A DNA stretch of 64,000 bases from Streptomyces sp. I6 (GTDB taxonomy: Bacteria; Actinomycetota; Actinomycetes; Streptomycetales; Streptomycetaceae): the NCBI GenBank assembly GCA_003725745.1, contig RHDP01000001.1:5311501-5375500 (forward strand), written 5' to 3'. The notes beneath the pieces were generated by a model. It was not told the DNA's origin. It searched no databases and worked only from the letters and a program-made list of their open reading frames with translations. This document shows positions 16,809 to 25,662 of the stretch, piece after piece (the stretch's first letter is position 1; the number at the start of each line of letters is the position of its first letter). The translations under genes and the position numbers were made by a program.

Positions 16809-18137
16809 ATGCCGAACGCTTCCGATGCCTCGCTCGTCGGGGAGGAGTACGAGGTCGAGGTCGGTCCCGTCGCGCACGGCGGTCACTGCATCGCCCGCAC
16901 CGACGCCGGCCGGGTCCTCTTCGTCCGGCACGCGCTCCCCGGAGAGAAGGTCGTCGCCCGGATCACCGAGGGCGAGGAGGGCTCCCGCTATCTGCGCGCC
17001 GACGCCGTGCGCGTCCTGGAGGCGTCCAAGGACCGCGTCGAGGCTCCGTGCCCGTACGCGGGGCCCGGACGGTGCGGCGGCTGCGACTGGCAGCACGCCA
17101 AGCCCGGCGCACAGCGTCGCCTCAAGGGCGAGGTCGTCGCGGAGCAGCTGAAGCGGCTCGCGGGTCTGACCCCGGAGGAGGCCGGCTGGGACGGCACCGT
17201 GATGCCGGCGGAGGGCGACAAGCTGCCCGCCGGCCAGGTCCCGGCCTGGCGCACCCGCGTCCAGTACGCCGTCGACGGCCAGGGCCGCGCCGGGCTGCGC
17301 CGGCACCGCTCCCACGAGGTGGAGCCGGTCGAGCACTGCATGATCGCGGCTCCCGGGGTCTGCGAACTCGGCGTCGAGAAGCGGAACTGGGAGGGCATGG
17401 CCGCGATCGAGGCCATCGCCGCGACGGGTTCCCAGGACCGGCAGGTGGTCCTCACCCCGAGGCCCGGCGCACGGCTGCCGATCGTGGAACTCGACAGGCC
17501 GGTGTCGGTCCTGCGCGTCCACGAGGGCGACGGCAGTGTGCACCGCGTCCACGGCCGCCCCTTCGTCCGCGAACGCGCCGACGACCGCACCTACCGCGTC
17601 GGCATGGGCGGCTTCTGGCAGGTCCACCCGAAGGCGGCCCAGACGCTGGTGGAGGCCGTGATGCAGGGACTCATGCCCCGCAAGGGCGACACCGCGCTCG
17701 ATCTCTACTGCGGCGTGGGCCTGTTCGCGGGCGCCATCGCCCAGCGGGTGGGGGAGAAGGGCGCGGTGCTCGGCATCGAGTCCGGCAAGCGCGCGGCGGA
17801 GGACGCCCGCCACAACCTCCAGGACCTGCCGCGGGTCCGCATCGAACACGGCCGGGTCGAGTCCGTGCTGCCCCGCACCGGCATCACCGAGGCCGACCTC
17901 GTCGTCCTCGACCCGCCCCGCGCGGGTGCCGGCAAGTCCACGGTCGCGCGTGTCTCCGGCCTCGGCGCCCGCCGCATCGCCTACGTCGCCTGCGACCCGG
18001 CGGCCCTGGCGCGCGACCTGGGGTACTTCCGCGAGAACGGCTACCGGGTGCGGACGCTGCGGGCGTTCGACCTGTTCCCGATGACGTCGCACGTGGAGTG
18101 CGTGGCTATTCTTGAGCCCGCCGAGAAGGGCCTCTGA
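16809..18137 (+). CDS. TrmA/RlmD-family RNA (uracil-5-)-methyltransferase
   Basis: This 442-aa SAM-dependent enzyme methylates C5 of uracil in tRNA or rRNA. An N-terminal TRAM domain (about 10-70: YEVEVGPVAHGGHCIARTDAG) is followed by a four-Cys iron-sulfur-type cluster (CPYAGPGRCGGCDWQ and a later Cys) and a Rossmann methyltransferase with LDLYCGVGLFAGAIA, the NPPR-like LDPPRAGAGKS and the catalytic Cys in YVACDPAALARDL. The ATG follows CCTGGAG. The target base (U54 of tRNA or a 23S position) is not decided by sequence. Confidence 0.9.
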   Translation: MPNASDASLVGEEYEVEVGPVAHGGHCIARTDAGRVLFVRHALPGEKVVARITEGEEGSRYLRADAVRVLEASKDRVEAPCPYAGPGRCGGCDWQHAKPGAQRRLKGEVVAEQLKRLAGLTPEEAGWDGTVMPAEGDKLPAGQVPAWRTRVQYAVDGQGRAGLRRHRSHEVEPVEHCMIAAPGVCELGVEKRNWEGMAAIEAIAATGSQDRQVVLTPRPGARLPIVELDRPVSVLRVHEGDGSVHRVHGRPFVRERADDRTYRVGMGGFWQVHPKAAQTLVEAVMQGLMPRKGDTALDLYCGVGLFAGAIAQRVGEKGAVLGIESGKRAAEDARHNLQDLPRVRIEHGRVESVLPRTGITEADLVVLDPPRAGAGKSTVARVSGLGARRIAYVACDPAALARDLGYFRENGYRVRTLRAFDLFPMTSHVECVAILEPAEKGL

Positions 18138-18474
18138 CCTGCTGCTTTACATTTCGGATGGTCAGTTCGACCCCTTTTCCTCGCGGAATGAGTCGACTGA
18201 GGTTGGCTTGTACAGAACGCTCTGGCCTGCAGCTTCAAGGGCCTGCGTGGGTTTCGCGGCGACGTGGCGATGCGGACTGCAGAATTCTTGACGCTCAGGC
18301 GACGCTCGAATAGGGGAAGCCGCAACCTCGCGGACCTCTCCGGCCCTGGGCCGCGGACCGGGGCCGTCGGTACGGGGCAAGGACTCCGCTGACGCCGTCG
18401 TGGTCTGAGGTCTTGAGCGGCGACGTCCTGGCCGAACTCATGGACAGTGATGCGGAGATCCTGGACTACCTGAA
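18138..18474 (+). other. Low-homology gap with a possible antitoxin remnant
   Basis: This 337-bp stretch has visibly lower GC than its flanks, with TTTTCC and TTTAC runs. In the frame that ends at TGA 18476-18478, a stretch with no ATG/GTG start reads ...WSEVLSGDVLAELMDSD and overlaps the Doc GTG as GTGA. That overlap is the usual toxin-antitoxin junction, so this is probably the tail of a deleted antitoxin gene. Upstream, a TAG at 18311 closes the frame. Confidence 0.4.
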
Positions 18475-18981
18475 GTGACCGACGTCCGCTACGTCCAGAT
18501 CGACGAGATCCTGGCCATCGCTCGCATGGTCACCGATACCGAACGCAGCGTGCGTGACATGGGACTCTTGGTGTCAGCGATCGAACGGCCCCGGACGAAC
18601 GTGTTCGGGGCCGAGCCGTATCCCACGCTGCATGAGAAGGCGGCGGCGCTGCTGCACTCCGTCGCCCGTGATCACGCGCTGATCGACGGCAACGAGCGCA
18701 CCGCCTGGCTTGCCATGCGTGTCTTCCTGCGGCTCAACGGCGTCAGCGCCAGTACCGCCCCGCCATCCGCCTCCATTGCCGACCCGTTCGTCGAGGAGGT
18801 CGCGCGGGACAACACCGATGTACCGGCCGTTGCCAAGCGCCCGTCGGCCTGGTTCCCCGTTTCCCGACGGTCGACGTCGTTCAGCGGAGGATTTCGAGAG
18901 CGAGATCCTCGGTCGGTTCCGGGAGTGCAGCCAGGTCCTGGCCCTGGTCGGCGGGCGATGGCTCGACGCGCGCACCGCTGA
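18475..18981 (+). CDS. Doc/Fic-type toxin with an aberrant C-terminus
   Basis: Death-on-curing toxins phosphorylate EF-Tu. The first 125 or so residues match the family: ATVFG-like TNVFGAEPYPTLHEKAAALLHS, then the Fic motif HALIDGNERTAW (HxxxDGNxR, with His, Asp, Asn and Arg present). After DVPAVAKR the homology ends and the frame continues 40 residues into sequence that, in another frame, encodes a TIR fragment. The whole is 168 aa against a usual 120-130. The GTG start overlaps the stop of an antitoxin remnant. The toxin may be inactive or an orphan. Confidence 0.6.
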   Translation: MTDVRYVQIDEILAIARMVTDTERSVRDMGLLVSAIERPRTNVFGAEPYPTLHEKAAALLHSVARDHALIDGNERTAWLAMRVFLRLNGVSASTAPPSASIADPFVEEVARDNTDVPAVAKRPSAWFPVSRRSTSFSGGFRERDPRSVPGVQPGPGPGRRAMARRAHR

Positions 18982-19513
18982 CGGCCGGCGCCGTATCGAC
19001 CTCGAATCCGACTTGGTCAGAAGGGAGTTGGTTGAGGCGCAGAGAGTCGGCATCACCGTCGTGCCCGTTCTGCTCGACCACGCCGGACGCCTCGACCCCG
19101 ACAGCCTTCCCGCAGAGTTGGCCTCCTGCGCGCGGGCCCAGTACCGACGGATGCGGCACCGCCATGCCCGGGACGACATCGCCCGCCTCGTGTCCGACGT
19201 GCGTGAACTGGACACCAAGCTGGTCACCGTCGAGGAGGCCGAAGGTGATCCCGTGCGGGAAGAGCGGCGGCGCATCCGGCGCCGACGAAGACTCCGGCTG
19301 AAGGCCGCCCGGCTCGGACGTTCCAGGGGAGGGCAGACCAGCAAGATCCATGTCGCCGGCGACCGGAAGTGCCGCCCGCTGGCGTTCGTACTGACCGCGG
19401 GCCAGGCCGCCGACAGCCCGCAGTTCATCCCCGTACTGGGGAAGGTGCGGGTGCGCATGCCCGTCGGCCGTCCGCGCACCCGGCCCGGCGCGGTCGCCGG
19501 GGACAAGGCGTAA
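18866..19513 (+). pseudogene. TIR-domain fragment fused to a truncated IS5-type transposase
   Basis: In the frame ending at TAA 19511-19513, residues from about 18866 read as the C-terminal half of a TIR domain (SEILGRFRECSQVLALVGGRW, then RRELVEAQRVGITVVPVLLDHAGRL and a tail). An Arg-rich joint leads into GRSRGGQTSKIHVAGD and PLAFVLTAGQAADSPQF, the conserved middle of IS5-family DDE transposases, stopping at GDKA where transposases continue with GDKAYS. Neither part has a proper N-terminus. It is a decay mosaic left by IS insertion next to the Doc gene, and marks the left edge of a variable region. Confidence 0.7.
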
Positions 19514-19566
19514 CCGGCGGGCGCCCCGCCGCCGGGCGGCTGCCACCCCCGCGGTGGGGCGGGGGC

Positions 19567-20805
19567 TCACCGGTCACCCCGCACGGCCGGGGCATGAGCC
19601 GGCCGCGCGGGCCTGGAGGACCGTACGACGCGGCCGCGTAGGGGCTCACCCCCGCGGGCACCGCCCGGCAGCCGGGCCAGCACCGCCAGGGTGACCGGCA
19701 GGGCGAGATACCCGAACCGCCCGGCCGGGGCGAGCAGGAACGCCACGCAGAGGCCGGCGGCGAGCCGGTCGGCTGCGGACACGAGGCCGTACGGGGGCCG
19801 CACGACGAGGGAGACGGCGACGGCCAGCCCGCCGGCCAGCAGCAGCGCGACCGCCGCGTACCAGCCGGCCGGGCCCAGGTCGGCGAGCAGCCGGCCCGGC
19901 AGCGGACTGGCCGCCGGCGTCTGCCACGGCCCGCGCCCTGTCGGGAACGCGAACACCTGCTGCACCAGGGGCCCGGGGAACAGCAGGGCGCTCGGCAGGA
20001 CGAGCAGGACGGTGCCCGCCACCGCCACGGCCGCCCCCGCACTGCCGCCCGGGTCCCGCCCCGCTGGGCGAGCGGCGCGACGGCGACCGCAACGGCGGGC
20101 CACGCCGTTCACTTGAGGGAGCAGGCGGCGGCGAGCGCCAGCCCGGCGGCCGCCGGTCGCCGCCGAGCCGCGTACGCCAGAGCCAGGAACAGCAGTCCGG
20201 TCAACGGCAGGTCCACACCGCTGACGCGCAGCGGCAGCGCCACGACCGGGGAGACGACGGACGCGCCGAGGACGCTCCGGTCCACCGTGCCTCCCGCGCC
20301 CGCCCGCTGCCCGCCACGGTCGCGCGGCGCGCCGCCCACAGGCAGCCGAGGAACACGGCCGCGCACCAGAGCCGGGCGTCACCCGGCATCCCGGTCAGCG
20401 GGCCACTGTCGCCCATCAGCGCACGCGGTACCCCGAACACCGCCATGCCCGGCAGGTACGGCGTGACCTCGACCACGGAGCGGGGATCGGCCAGGTACGG
20501 GGTCGCCCGGCTCAGCGTCAGCAACCCGGACCGCTCGATGACGAAGACCTCGCTCTGCGCGCCGCCACCGGCCAGCAGCACCAGCAGCAGCACGGCCACC
20601 GCGCCGGTGAAGGCCGCCCCGACGGACAGGCGCCGTCCTCGCGGCCACAGCGCGGCACCTGCCGCGCAGAGGTGGCCGGCGGACGCGCACGCCCCCAGAG
20701 GCGGTGTGGTCCGGGTGCCGCGATGAGGGAGAACACCCCGGCCCACGCGAACGCCAGGAACCAGCCGCCGGACCACAACAGCCGTTGTTCGCACGGTACT
20801 TGCAT
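19567..20805 (-). pseudogene. GT87/DUF2029-like polytopic membrane protein, four lesions
   Basis: Read from ATG 20805, homologous segments occur in three successive frames: LLWSGGWFLAFAWAGVFSLI and APGPHRLWG; then GAAFTGAVAVLLLVLLAGG with YLADPRSVVEVTPYLPGMA; then VVSPVVALPLRVSGVDLPL; then LLVLPSALLFPGPLVQQVF to LLAPAGRFGYLALPVTLAV. Three shifts are each repaired by one base in C runs (near 20692-20696, 20299-20308 and 20034-20038). In addition TGA replaces an expected Trp after AAACSLK (20109-20111). The repaired protein would be about 413 aa, normal for mannosyltransferase-like GT87 proteins. The shifts look like assembly errors; the stop may be a true mutation. Confidence 0.6.
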
Positions 20806-20920
20806 CGGGAGAACAGGCACCTGTCCATCAGACCCGTCCCTGGTCGGCGCCGTCATGACGCCCAGGTCGAGACCTGGGGTCGGGTTTGCCCGACCGTGCC
20901 ATCCCCGGTCGGGCTTGCCC

Positions 20921-20981
20921 CGCCGTCCCGTCCGCATCGGCTCTCGCGCCGTCCCGTCCGCATCGGCTCTCGCGCCGTCCC
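20921..20981. repeat. 26-bp tandem repeat, 2.3 copies
   Basis: CGCCGTCCCGTCCGCATCGG plus CTCTCG occurs at 20921-20946 and 20947-20972, with a partial third copy. It lies in the 512-bp gap 20806-21317, which otherwise holds the hairpin and operator listed next and no supported gene. Confidence 0.8.
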
Positions 20982-21086
20982 GGACGAGGAGCATCCCGCG
21001 TGCGACGGCAACCGGTCTCACCATGAAGGGACTTCAGGTCCGGTCCCCGGGAGCGGCCGTTCGACCGGCGTGGCTGCAGGAACCGG

Positions 21087-21118
21087 CAACCCCGTAGGCG
21101 CACGACTACGGGGTTGCG
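21087..21118. terminator. Strong 12-bp hairpin
   Basis: GCAACCCCGTAG pairs perfectly with CTACGGGGTTGC over an 8-base loop. It stands between the divergent membrane-protein gene and the ArsR operon, so it does not obviously end either; it may be a leftover terminator of a lost gene or an insulator. Confidence 0.6.
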
Positions 21119-21285
21119 CCCGCGCCGTACCCGGTCCCGCCCGGCCCGCCCGGCCTGCTCGCGCCCGGCATCCGCCTCCGCCCAGGGCTTCGGTCCAGGA
21201 CTCCGGATCCTGCCTCGCCCGCGCCTCAGGCTGTTCCGGGATTCGCCCTTGCCGGCACCGGTGACGGCAAGTTAAGCTCGACACA

Positions 21286-21303
21286 TGTCAGAAATTACTT
21301 ACA
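21286..21303. promoter_or_regulatory. ArsR-type operator candidate
   Basis: TGTCAGAAATTACTTACA is an 18-bp imperfect inverted repeat (14 of 18 positions symmetric), AT-rich in a GC-rich context and 14 bp before the ArsR GTG start. It fits an autoregulatory ArsR/SmtB-type site. Confidence 0.5.
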
Positions 21304-21317
21304 CGTAGAGGTGTTCT

Positions 21318-21668
21318 GTGACAGCAAGCGGCCCGAGCGGAGACGAACTGGTCGAGATGCTGGCGGCGCTCGCCCATCCGATTCGGCTGCGCATCGTCGC
21401 GACACTGGCCGGGGGCCGCGACTACGTGAGCCGGCTGGCCCGCGAGATGGGAGTGAGCCGTCCGCTCCTGCACATGCACCTGCGGCGGCTGGAAGCCGCG
21501 GGCCTGGTCGTCGGCCGGCTGGAGCTGTCCGAGGACGGCAAGGCCATGAAGTACTACGACGTCACCGACTTCAGCCTGCACCTGACCGCGTTGGCGGTGG
21601 CCGAGGCGGCCAAGACCCTCACCAAGCAGGACCCGGAGAAGGGTCCCCGACCCAAGGAGCGCACCTGA
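21318..21668 (+). CDS. ArsR-family winged-helix regulator
   Basis: This 116-aa DNA-binding protein has LAALAHPIRLRIVATLAGG, then the recognition helix region YVSRLAREMGVSRPLLHMHL and a wing (GRLELSEDGKAMKYYDVTDF). No metal-binding Cys pair (ELCVCDL type) is present, so it is not an arsenic-type sensor. The GTG start follows AGAGGTGTT. It leads a three-gene operon (overlapping stop/start with the next gene) whose oxidoreductase suggests a redox or electrophile response. The dyad just upstream is its likely site. Confidence 0.85.
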   Translation: MTASGPSGDELVEMLAALAHPIRLRIVATLAGGRDYVSRLAREMGVSRPLLHMHLRRLEAAGLVVGRLELSEDGKAMKYYDVTDFSLHLTALAVAEAAKTLTKQDPEKGPRPKERT

Positions 21669-21949
21669 TGGACCCCTTCGGAGGGGAAATGTCCTGGCCT
21701 TCGGCGATCTTCCTCGTTGCCGTGGTCATCGTGGCGGCCTTCCTGGTCGCCATAGTCATCGTCGGCCTGTTCGACACCCGTAAGGAGAAGCACTCGGCCG
21801 CCCGGGCGGAAGACCTGCGTCAGCTCGTACACCGTTTCGAACAACTGGCCGATAACACCCTCGACGCGCAGAAGCGTGTGGCCGCCGACCTGGCCGAGCT
21901 GCGTGCGCGGACCGCGTCGATCGAACAGATTCTGCTGAGCGTCGAATGA
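21668..21949 (+). CDS. Small single-pass membrane protein with coiled-coil tail
   Basis: This 93-aa protein has one transmembrane helix (about 9-34, SAIFLVAVVIVAAFLVAIVIVG) and a charged helical C-terminus (FEQLADNTLDAQKRVAADLAELRARTASIEQILLSVE), a likely coiled coil. Its ATG overlaps the ArsR stop (TGATG) and its stop overlaps an ATG at 21946, so it is embedded in the operon. Its role is unknown; small membrane partners of ArsR-like regulators can act as anchors or co-regulators, but that is inference. Confidence 0.75.
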   Translation: MDPFGGEMSWPSAIFLVAVVIVAAFLVAIVIVGLFDTRKEKHSAARAEDLRQLVHRFEQLADNTLDAQKRVAADLAELRARTASIEQILLSVE

Positions 21950-21960
21950 GAGGCGGCACC

Positions 21961-22941
21961 ATGCGAGGCATCCGGTTCCACACCTACGGCCCGCCCGGGG
22001 TCCTTGAACTAGAGGACCTCGACATGCCCGTCGTCGGCGACGACGACGTGCTCGTCCGCGTCCGGGCCGCTTCGGTCAATCCGCTGGACTGGCACACCAT
22101 GCGGGGCACCCCCTACATCACGCGGGTGCAGGGCGGGCTGTCACGGCCCAGGACCGGCCGACTGGGCGCCGACCTGGCGGGGCACGTCGAAGCGGTCGGC
22201 AAGAACGTCACCACGTTACGGGCGGGAGACGAGGTGTTCGGATGCCAGGGGCTTGACCGTATGGGTACGTTCGCCGAGTACGTCACGATCCGCCACGACG
22301 CCGGAGTGGTGAAGAAGCCGGCCGGCCTGACCTTCGCTCAGGCCGCGTCCGTGCCGGTGGCGGCGCTCACCGCCTACCTGGCCCTGCACCGCCACGGGCG
22401 GCTGCGAGACGGGCACGCGGTACTGGTCAACGGCGCGGCGGGCGGCGTGGGGACGTTCGCGGTGCAGATCGCCGGGGCACTGGGTGCCGACGTGACCGGC
22501 GTGTGCAGCACCGCGAACGTGGAGATGGTCCGGACCCTCGGCGCCCACCACGTCGTCGACTACACCCAGGAGGACTTCACCACCGGCGAGCGGCGCTACG
22601 ACCTCATCCTCGACAACGTGGGCAACCGTCCGCTGTCGGCGTACCGGCGGGTGCTCGCCCCGGAGGGGACGCTCGTCCTCGTCAGCGGCGCGGGAGGCCG
22701 CTTCCTCGGCCCCCTGGGCCGGGTGGCCCGTGCGCTCGTGCTGTCGCGCTTCACGCGGCAGCGGCTGGTCTTCTTCATCACGGACCCCGCCAAGGACGGC
22801 CTGGAGGCGGTCCGCGACCTGCTCGAATCCGGAAGGGTCGCGCCGGTCATCGACCGGACCTATCCCCTGAGCGAGCTCCCCGAGGCCATCGGCTACCTCG
22901 AAGCCGGGCACGCCCGGGGCAAGGTCGTCGTCACCCTCTGA
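21961..22941 (+). CDS. NAD(P)-dependent quinone oxidoreductase / zinc-free alcohol dehydrogenase family
   Basis: This 326-aa medium-chain reductase transfers hydride from NADPH to quinones or other alpha,beta-unsaturated carbonyls. It has an N-terminal GroES-like domain (SVNPLDWHTMRG, GADLAGHVEAVG), a nucleotide-binding domain with LVNGAAGGVGTFAVQIA (AxxGVG motif) and a C-terminal closing segment. Structural and catalytic zinc ligands are absent. ATG 21961 is chosen over 21946 because GAGAGG (21949-21954) is well placed. It is the third gene of the ArsR operon, followed by a strong hairpin. Confidence 0.85.
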   Translation: MRGIRFHTYGPPGVLELEDLDMPVVGDDDVLVRVRAASVNPLDWHTMRGTPYITRVQGGLSRPRTGRLGADLAGHVEAVGKNVTTLRAGDEVFGCQGLDRMGTFAEYVTIRHDAGVVKKPAGLTFAQAASVPVAALTAYLALHRHGRLRDGHAVLVNGAAGGVGTFAVQIAGALGADVTGVCSTANVEMVRTLGAHHVVDYTQEDFTTGERRYDLILDNVGNRPLSAYRRVLAPEGTLVLVSGAGGRFLGPLGRVARALVLSRFTRQRLVFFITDPAKDGLEAVRDLLESGRVAPVIDRTYPLSELPEAIGYLEAGHARGKVVVTL

Positions 22942-22957
22942 GCCCACCGCACAACCC

Positions 22958-22990
22958 GGCGGTTTCGAACAGGCGTTGTTCGAGACCGCC
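22958..22990 (+). terminator. Operon terminator hairpin
   Basis: GGCGGTTTCGAACA pairs with TGTTCGAGACCGCC (one G-T wobble) over a 5-base loop, with outer ACAACC/GGTTGT arms extending it to 22951-22999. It lies 16 bases after the oxidoreductase stop. The rest of the 444-bp gap to 23385 shows no gene. Confidence 0.8.
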
Positions 22991-23385
22991 AGCCGGTTGT
23001 CCGCAGCAGTTCCAGGGGAGTCCGGTCGCCGTCAACTACCAGCGCATGAAGCTCTGTTCAGCCCGGTCAGCCTGATCAGCCAAGTCATCCCAGTCGGCCC
23101 TGGGGGTCGGAGCGCCCCCGGTCACCCGCCGCGGCGTGCACGGCCGTCTCGGCCCTGGCAAGGCGGTCTGAGCGGCCTGCGCCCCAATCCCCGCGCGCGG
23201 CTTGGGAGGTGGCGCCGGACCGGAGCCCGCGGAAACGGCGCCCGTCGCCGAGGGGCGCCCCCCCTCGTGACGGGAGCCGAGGGCCCTGCGGTGCGGCCGG
23301 TACGCGTGGTAGAAACCTGATGCCGTTCCCACGCCATGACCGCTTCCGCCGACCAGTTGTCCGCGGACGTAAGGAGCCCTCGGCT

Positions 23386-25662
23386 GTGCCGCCCACCTTG
23401 TATCGCGATACCAACTACACGCTCCGGCACCTGATCGAGAACATCGAGGGCGGCCGTATCGGACTGCCCGACATCCAGCGCCCGTTCGTCTGGTCGGCGG
23501 CGAAGACCCGCGATCTGCTGGACTCGATGTACCGGGGATACCCGATCGGCACCCTGATGTTCTGGGAGACCGGCGCCGAGGTGGGGACGCGTCGGATCGG
23601 GACGGAAGCCGGTGACCGGGCACCTCAGCTGCTGGTCGTGGACGGGCAGCAGCGGCTGACCGCCCTGTTCGCCGTGCTCACCGGGCGCAAGATCGTCTCC
23701 AAGTCCTTCGACGAGATCAACGTGCGGATCGCGTTCCACCCCGGGGATCAGACGTTCGAGGTCACGGACGCCGCGATCGAGCGTGACGCCCACTTCATTC
23801 CGGACATCACCGCGCTCTGGGCCAGGGGCGGTTACAAGTCGACCGTCCGGAAGTTCTTCCAACGCCTGGAACAGGCCGGCGGGCAGCCCTTGCCGGACGC
23901 CGTCAAGGACGAGCTCGAAGAACGCGTGTACAGGGTCAGGGACCTGCAGGGGTTCCACTTCCAGGTCGTGGAGCTGGGCGACTCGGCCGACGAGGAGCAG
24001 GTCGCCGACATCTTCGTGCGCATCAACTCCGAGGGAGTGAAGCTCAACCAGTCCGACTTCATCCTCACCCTGATGTCGGTCCACTGGGAGAAGGGCCGCC
24101 GCCAGCTCGAGGACTTCAGCCGCTGCGCGGTGGTCGCAGGACCGGCCGGTCCGAGCCCTCGCAACGCCTTCCTGGACCCCAGCCCGGATCAACTGCTGCG
24201 GGTAGCCGTCGCTGTCGCCTTCCGCCGCGCCCGGCTGCAGCACGTCTACAGCGTCCTGCGGGGAAAGGACCTCGAAACCGGCAAGGTCACCCCCGAACGA
24301 CGGCAGAAGCAGTTCGACCTGCTCGCCCAAGCACAGACCAAAGTCCTGGACCTGACCAGCTGGCACGAGTTCTTCCAGTGCGTCACGGCAGCCGGCTTCC
24401 TCGGCCGGAAGATGATCACATCCGACAACGCCCTGCTGTACAGCTACACGGTCTGGCTGATCGGCCGCCACGACTTCGGACTGACGGTCGACGAACTCCG
24501 TCCCGTGATCGGCCGGTGGTTCTTCATGGCGCACACCACCGGTCGGTACTCCAACTCGCCGGAGTCGCAGATGGAGTTCGACCTGGGACGGATCGGCAGT
24601 CTGCCACCGGGCGACGGCCGGGCCTTCACCGCGGAACTCGACCGGATCATCGCAGCGAACTTCACCGGCGACTACTGGGACATCTCCCTGCCGAACCGGC
24701 TGGACACCTCCTCGTCGCGCTCACCCGTGCTGTTCGCCTACCAGGCGGCGCTCAACATCCTCGACGCCGAGATGCTCTTCGGTGACCGGCGAATCCGCGA
24801 TCTGATGGACCCCTCGGTCCAACCCGCCAAGACTGTCGACCGGAGCAACCTGTTCCACCGCAAGGTGCTCGCCGGACTGGGTATCACCGACCGGCGCCAA
24901 GTCAACGCCATCGCCAACATGGCCTATGTGACGTGGCCGGCGGCCGAGCAGTCCACCACCGACGCACCCCACGAATACTGGCCGAGGGTCACCGACGCGA
25001 TGGACCCCCAGGTCCTCGAGCGGCAGGTGCGGTGGCACGCGCTTCCGGTCGGCTGGGCACAGCTCGACTACGCAGCCTTCCTGGAACGGCGGCGCCAGCT
25101 GATCGCCAAGGTCGTGCGGGAGGCGTTCGAAACCCTCACGGGGGAACGCCCCGCGTACGTCCCCACGACCCCGGCCGACATGATCGCCGCCGGTGAGTCG
25201 CAGGGCACCGAGTTCAAGGCCAGCGCCCGTTGGAACGTGCACACCCGGCAGGCCGACAAGTCCCTGCGGCACAACATCGTCAAGGCCGTCTGCGGCTTCC
25301 TGAACGGCCAGGGCGGAAACCTGTTCATCGGTGTCGCCGACGACGGGACCGTCCTCGGCATCGAGGACGACTTCGCCACGCTGGAGTCGCAGGCGGGCGC
25401 GGACGGATACGAACTCTTCGTACGCCAACTCCTCGACAGCAGCCTGTCCGCCCCGACCGCGACCACCGTCCGCGTACGCTTCCCCGAGATCTCCGGTAAC
25501 GCCGTCTGCCAGATCAGCGTTGCCGCGGCGGGCAAGCCGGTGTTCGCCAAACCCGCGAAGGGCGGCAGCGACCCCACCGACTTCTGGGTCCGGGTCGGCA
25601 ACGCCACCAAGCAACTCCACGGCGATGACCTCCTGCGGTACCAGGAGGAGCACTGGGGATGA
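23386..25662 (+). CDS. DUF262 protein with C-terminal Schlafen-AlbA_2 domain
   Basis: This is a 758-aa soluble protein. The N-terminal DUF262 (GmrS/ParB-like) module has GLPDIQRPFVW (26-36) and the nucleotide-handling LVVDGQQRLTAL (83-94). A long helical middle (about 130-580) follows with no HNH (DUF1524) nuclease. The C-terminus (about 590-758) is AlbA_2/Schlafen-like: GESQGTEFKAS, VKAVCGFLNGQGGNLFIGV with the typical GVADDG turn, and DFWVRVGNATKQL. The GTG follows AAGGAG (23371-23376). DUF262 proteins such as GmrSD and SspE are anti-phage nucleases and Schlafen-type domains occur in defence genes, so a defence role is inferred. It stands alone between two hairpins. Confidence 0.8.
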   Translation: MPPTLYRDTNYTLRHLIENIEGGRIGLPDIQRPFVWSAAKTRDLLDSMYRGYPIGTLMFWETGAEVGTRRIGTEAGDRAPQLLVVDGQQRLTALFAVLTGRKIVSKSFDEINVRIAFHPGDQTFEVTDAAIERDAHFIPDITALWARGGYKSTVRKFFQRLEQAGGQPLPDAVKDELEERVYRVRDLQGFHFQVVELGDSADEEQVADIFVRINSEGVKLNQSDFILTLMSVHWEKGRRQLEDFSRCAVVAGPAGPSPRNAFLDPSPDQLLRVAVAVAFRRARLQHVYSVLRGKDLETGKVTPERRQKQFDLLAQAQTKVLDLTSWHEFFQCVTAAGFLGRKMITSDNALLYSYTVWLIGRHDFGLTVDELRPVIGRWFFMAHTTGRYSNSPESQMEFDLGRIGSLPPGDGRAFTAELDRIIAANFTGDYWDISLPNRLDTSSSRSPVLFAYQAALNILDAEMLFGDRRIRDLMDPSVQPAKTVDRSNLFHRKVLAGLGITDRRQVNAIANMAYVTWPAAEQSTTDAPHEYWPRVTDAMDPQVLERQVRWHALPVGWAQLDYAAFLERRRQLIAKVVREAFETLTGERPAYVPTTPADMIAAGESQGTEFKASARWNVHTRQADKSLRHNIVKAVCGFLNGQGGNLFIGVADDGTVLGIEDDFATLESQAGADGYELFVRQLLDSSLSAPTATTVRVRFPEISGNAVCQISVAAAGKPVFAKPAKGGSDPTDFWVRVGNATKQLHGDDLLRYQEEHWG

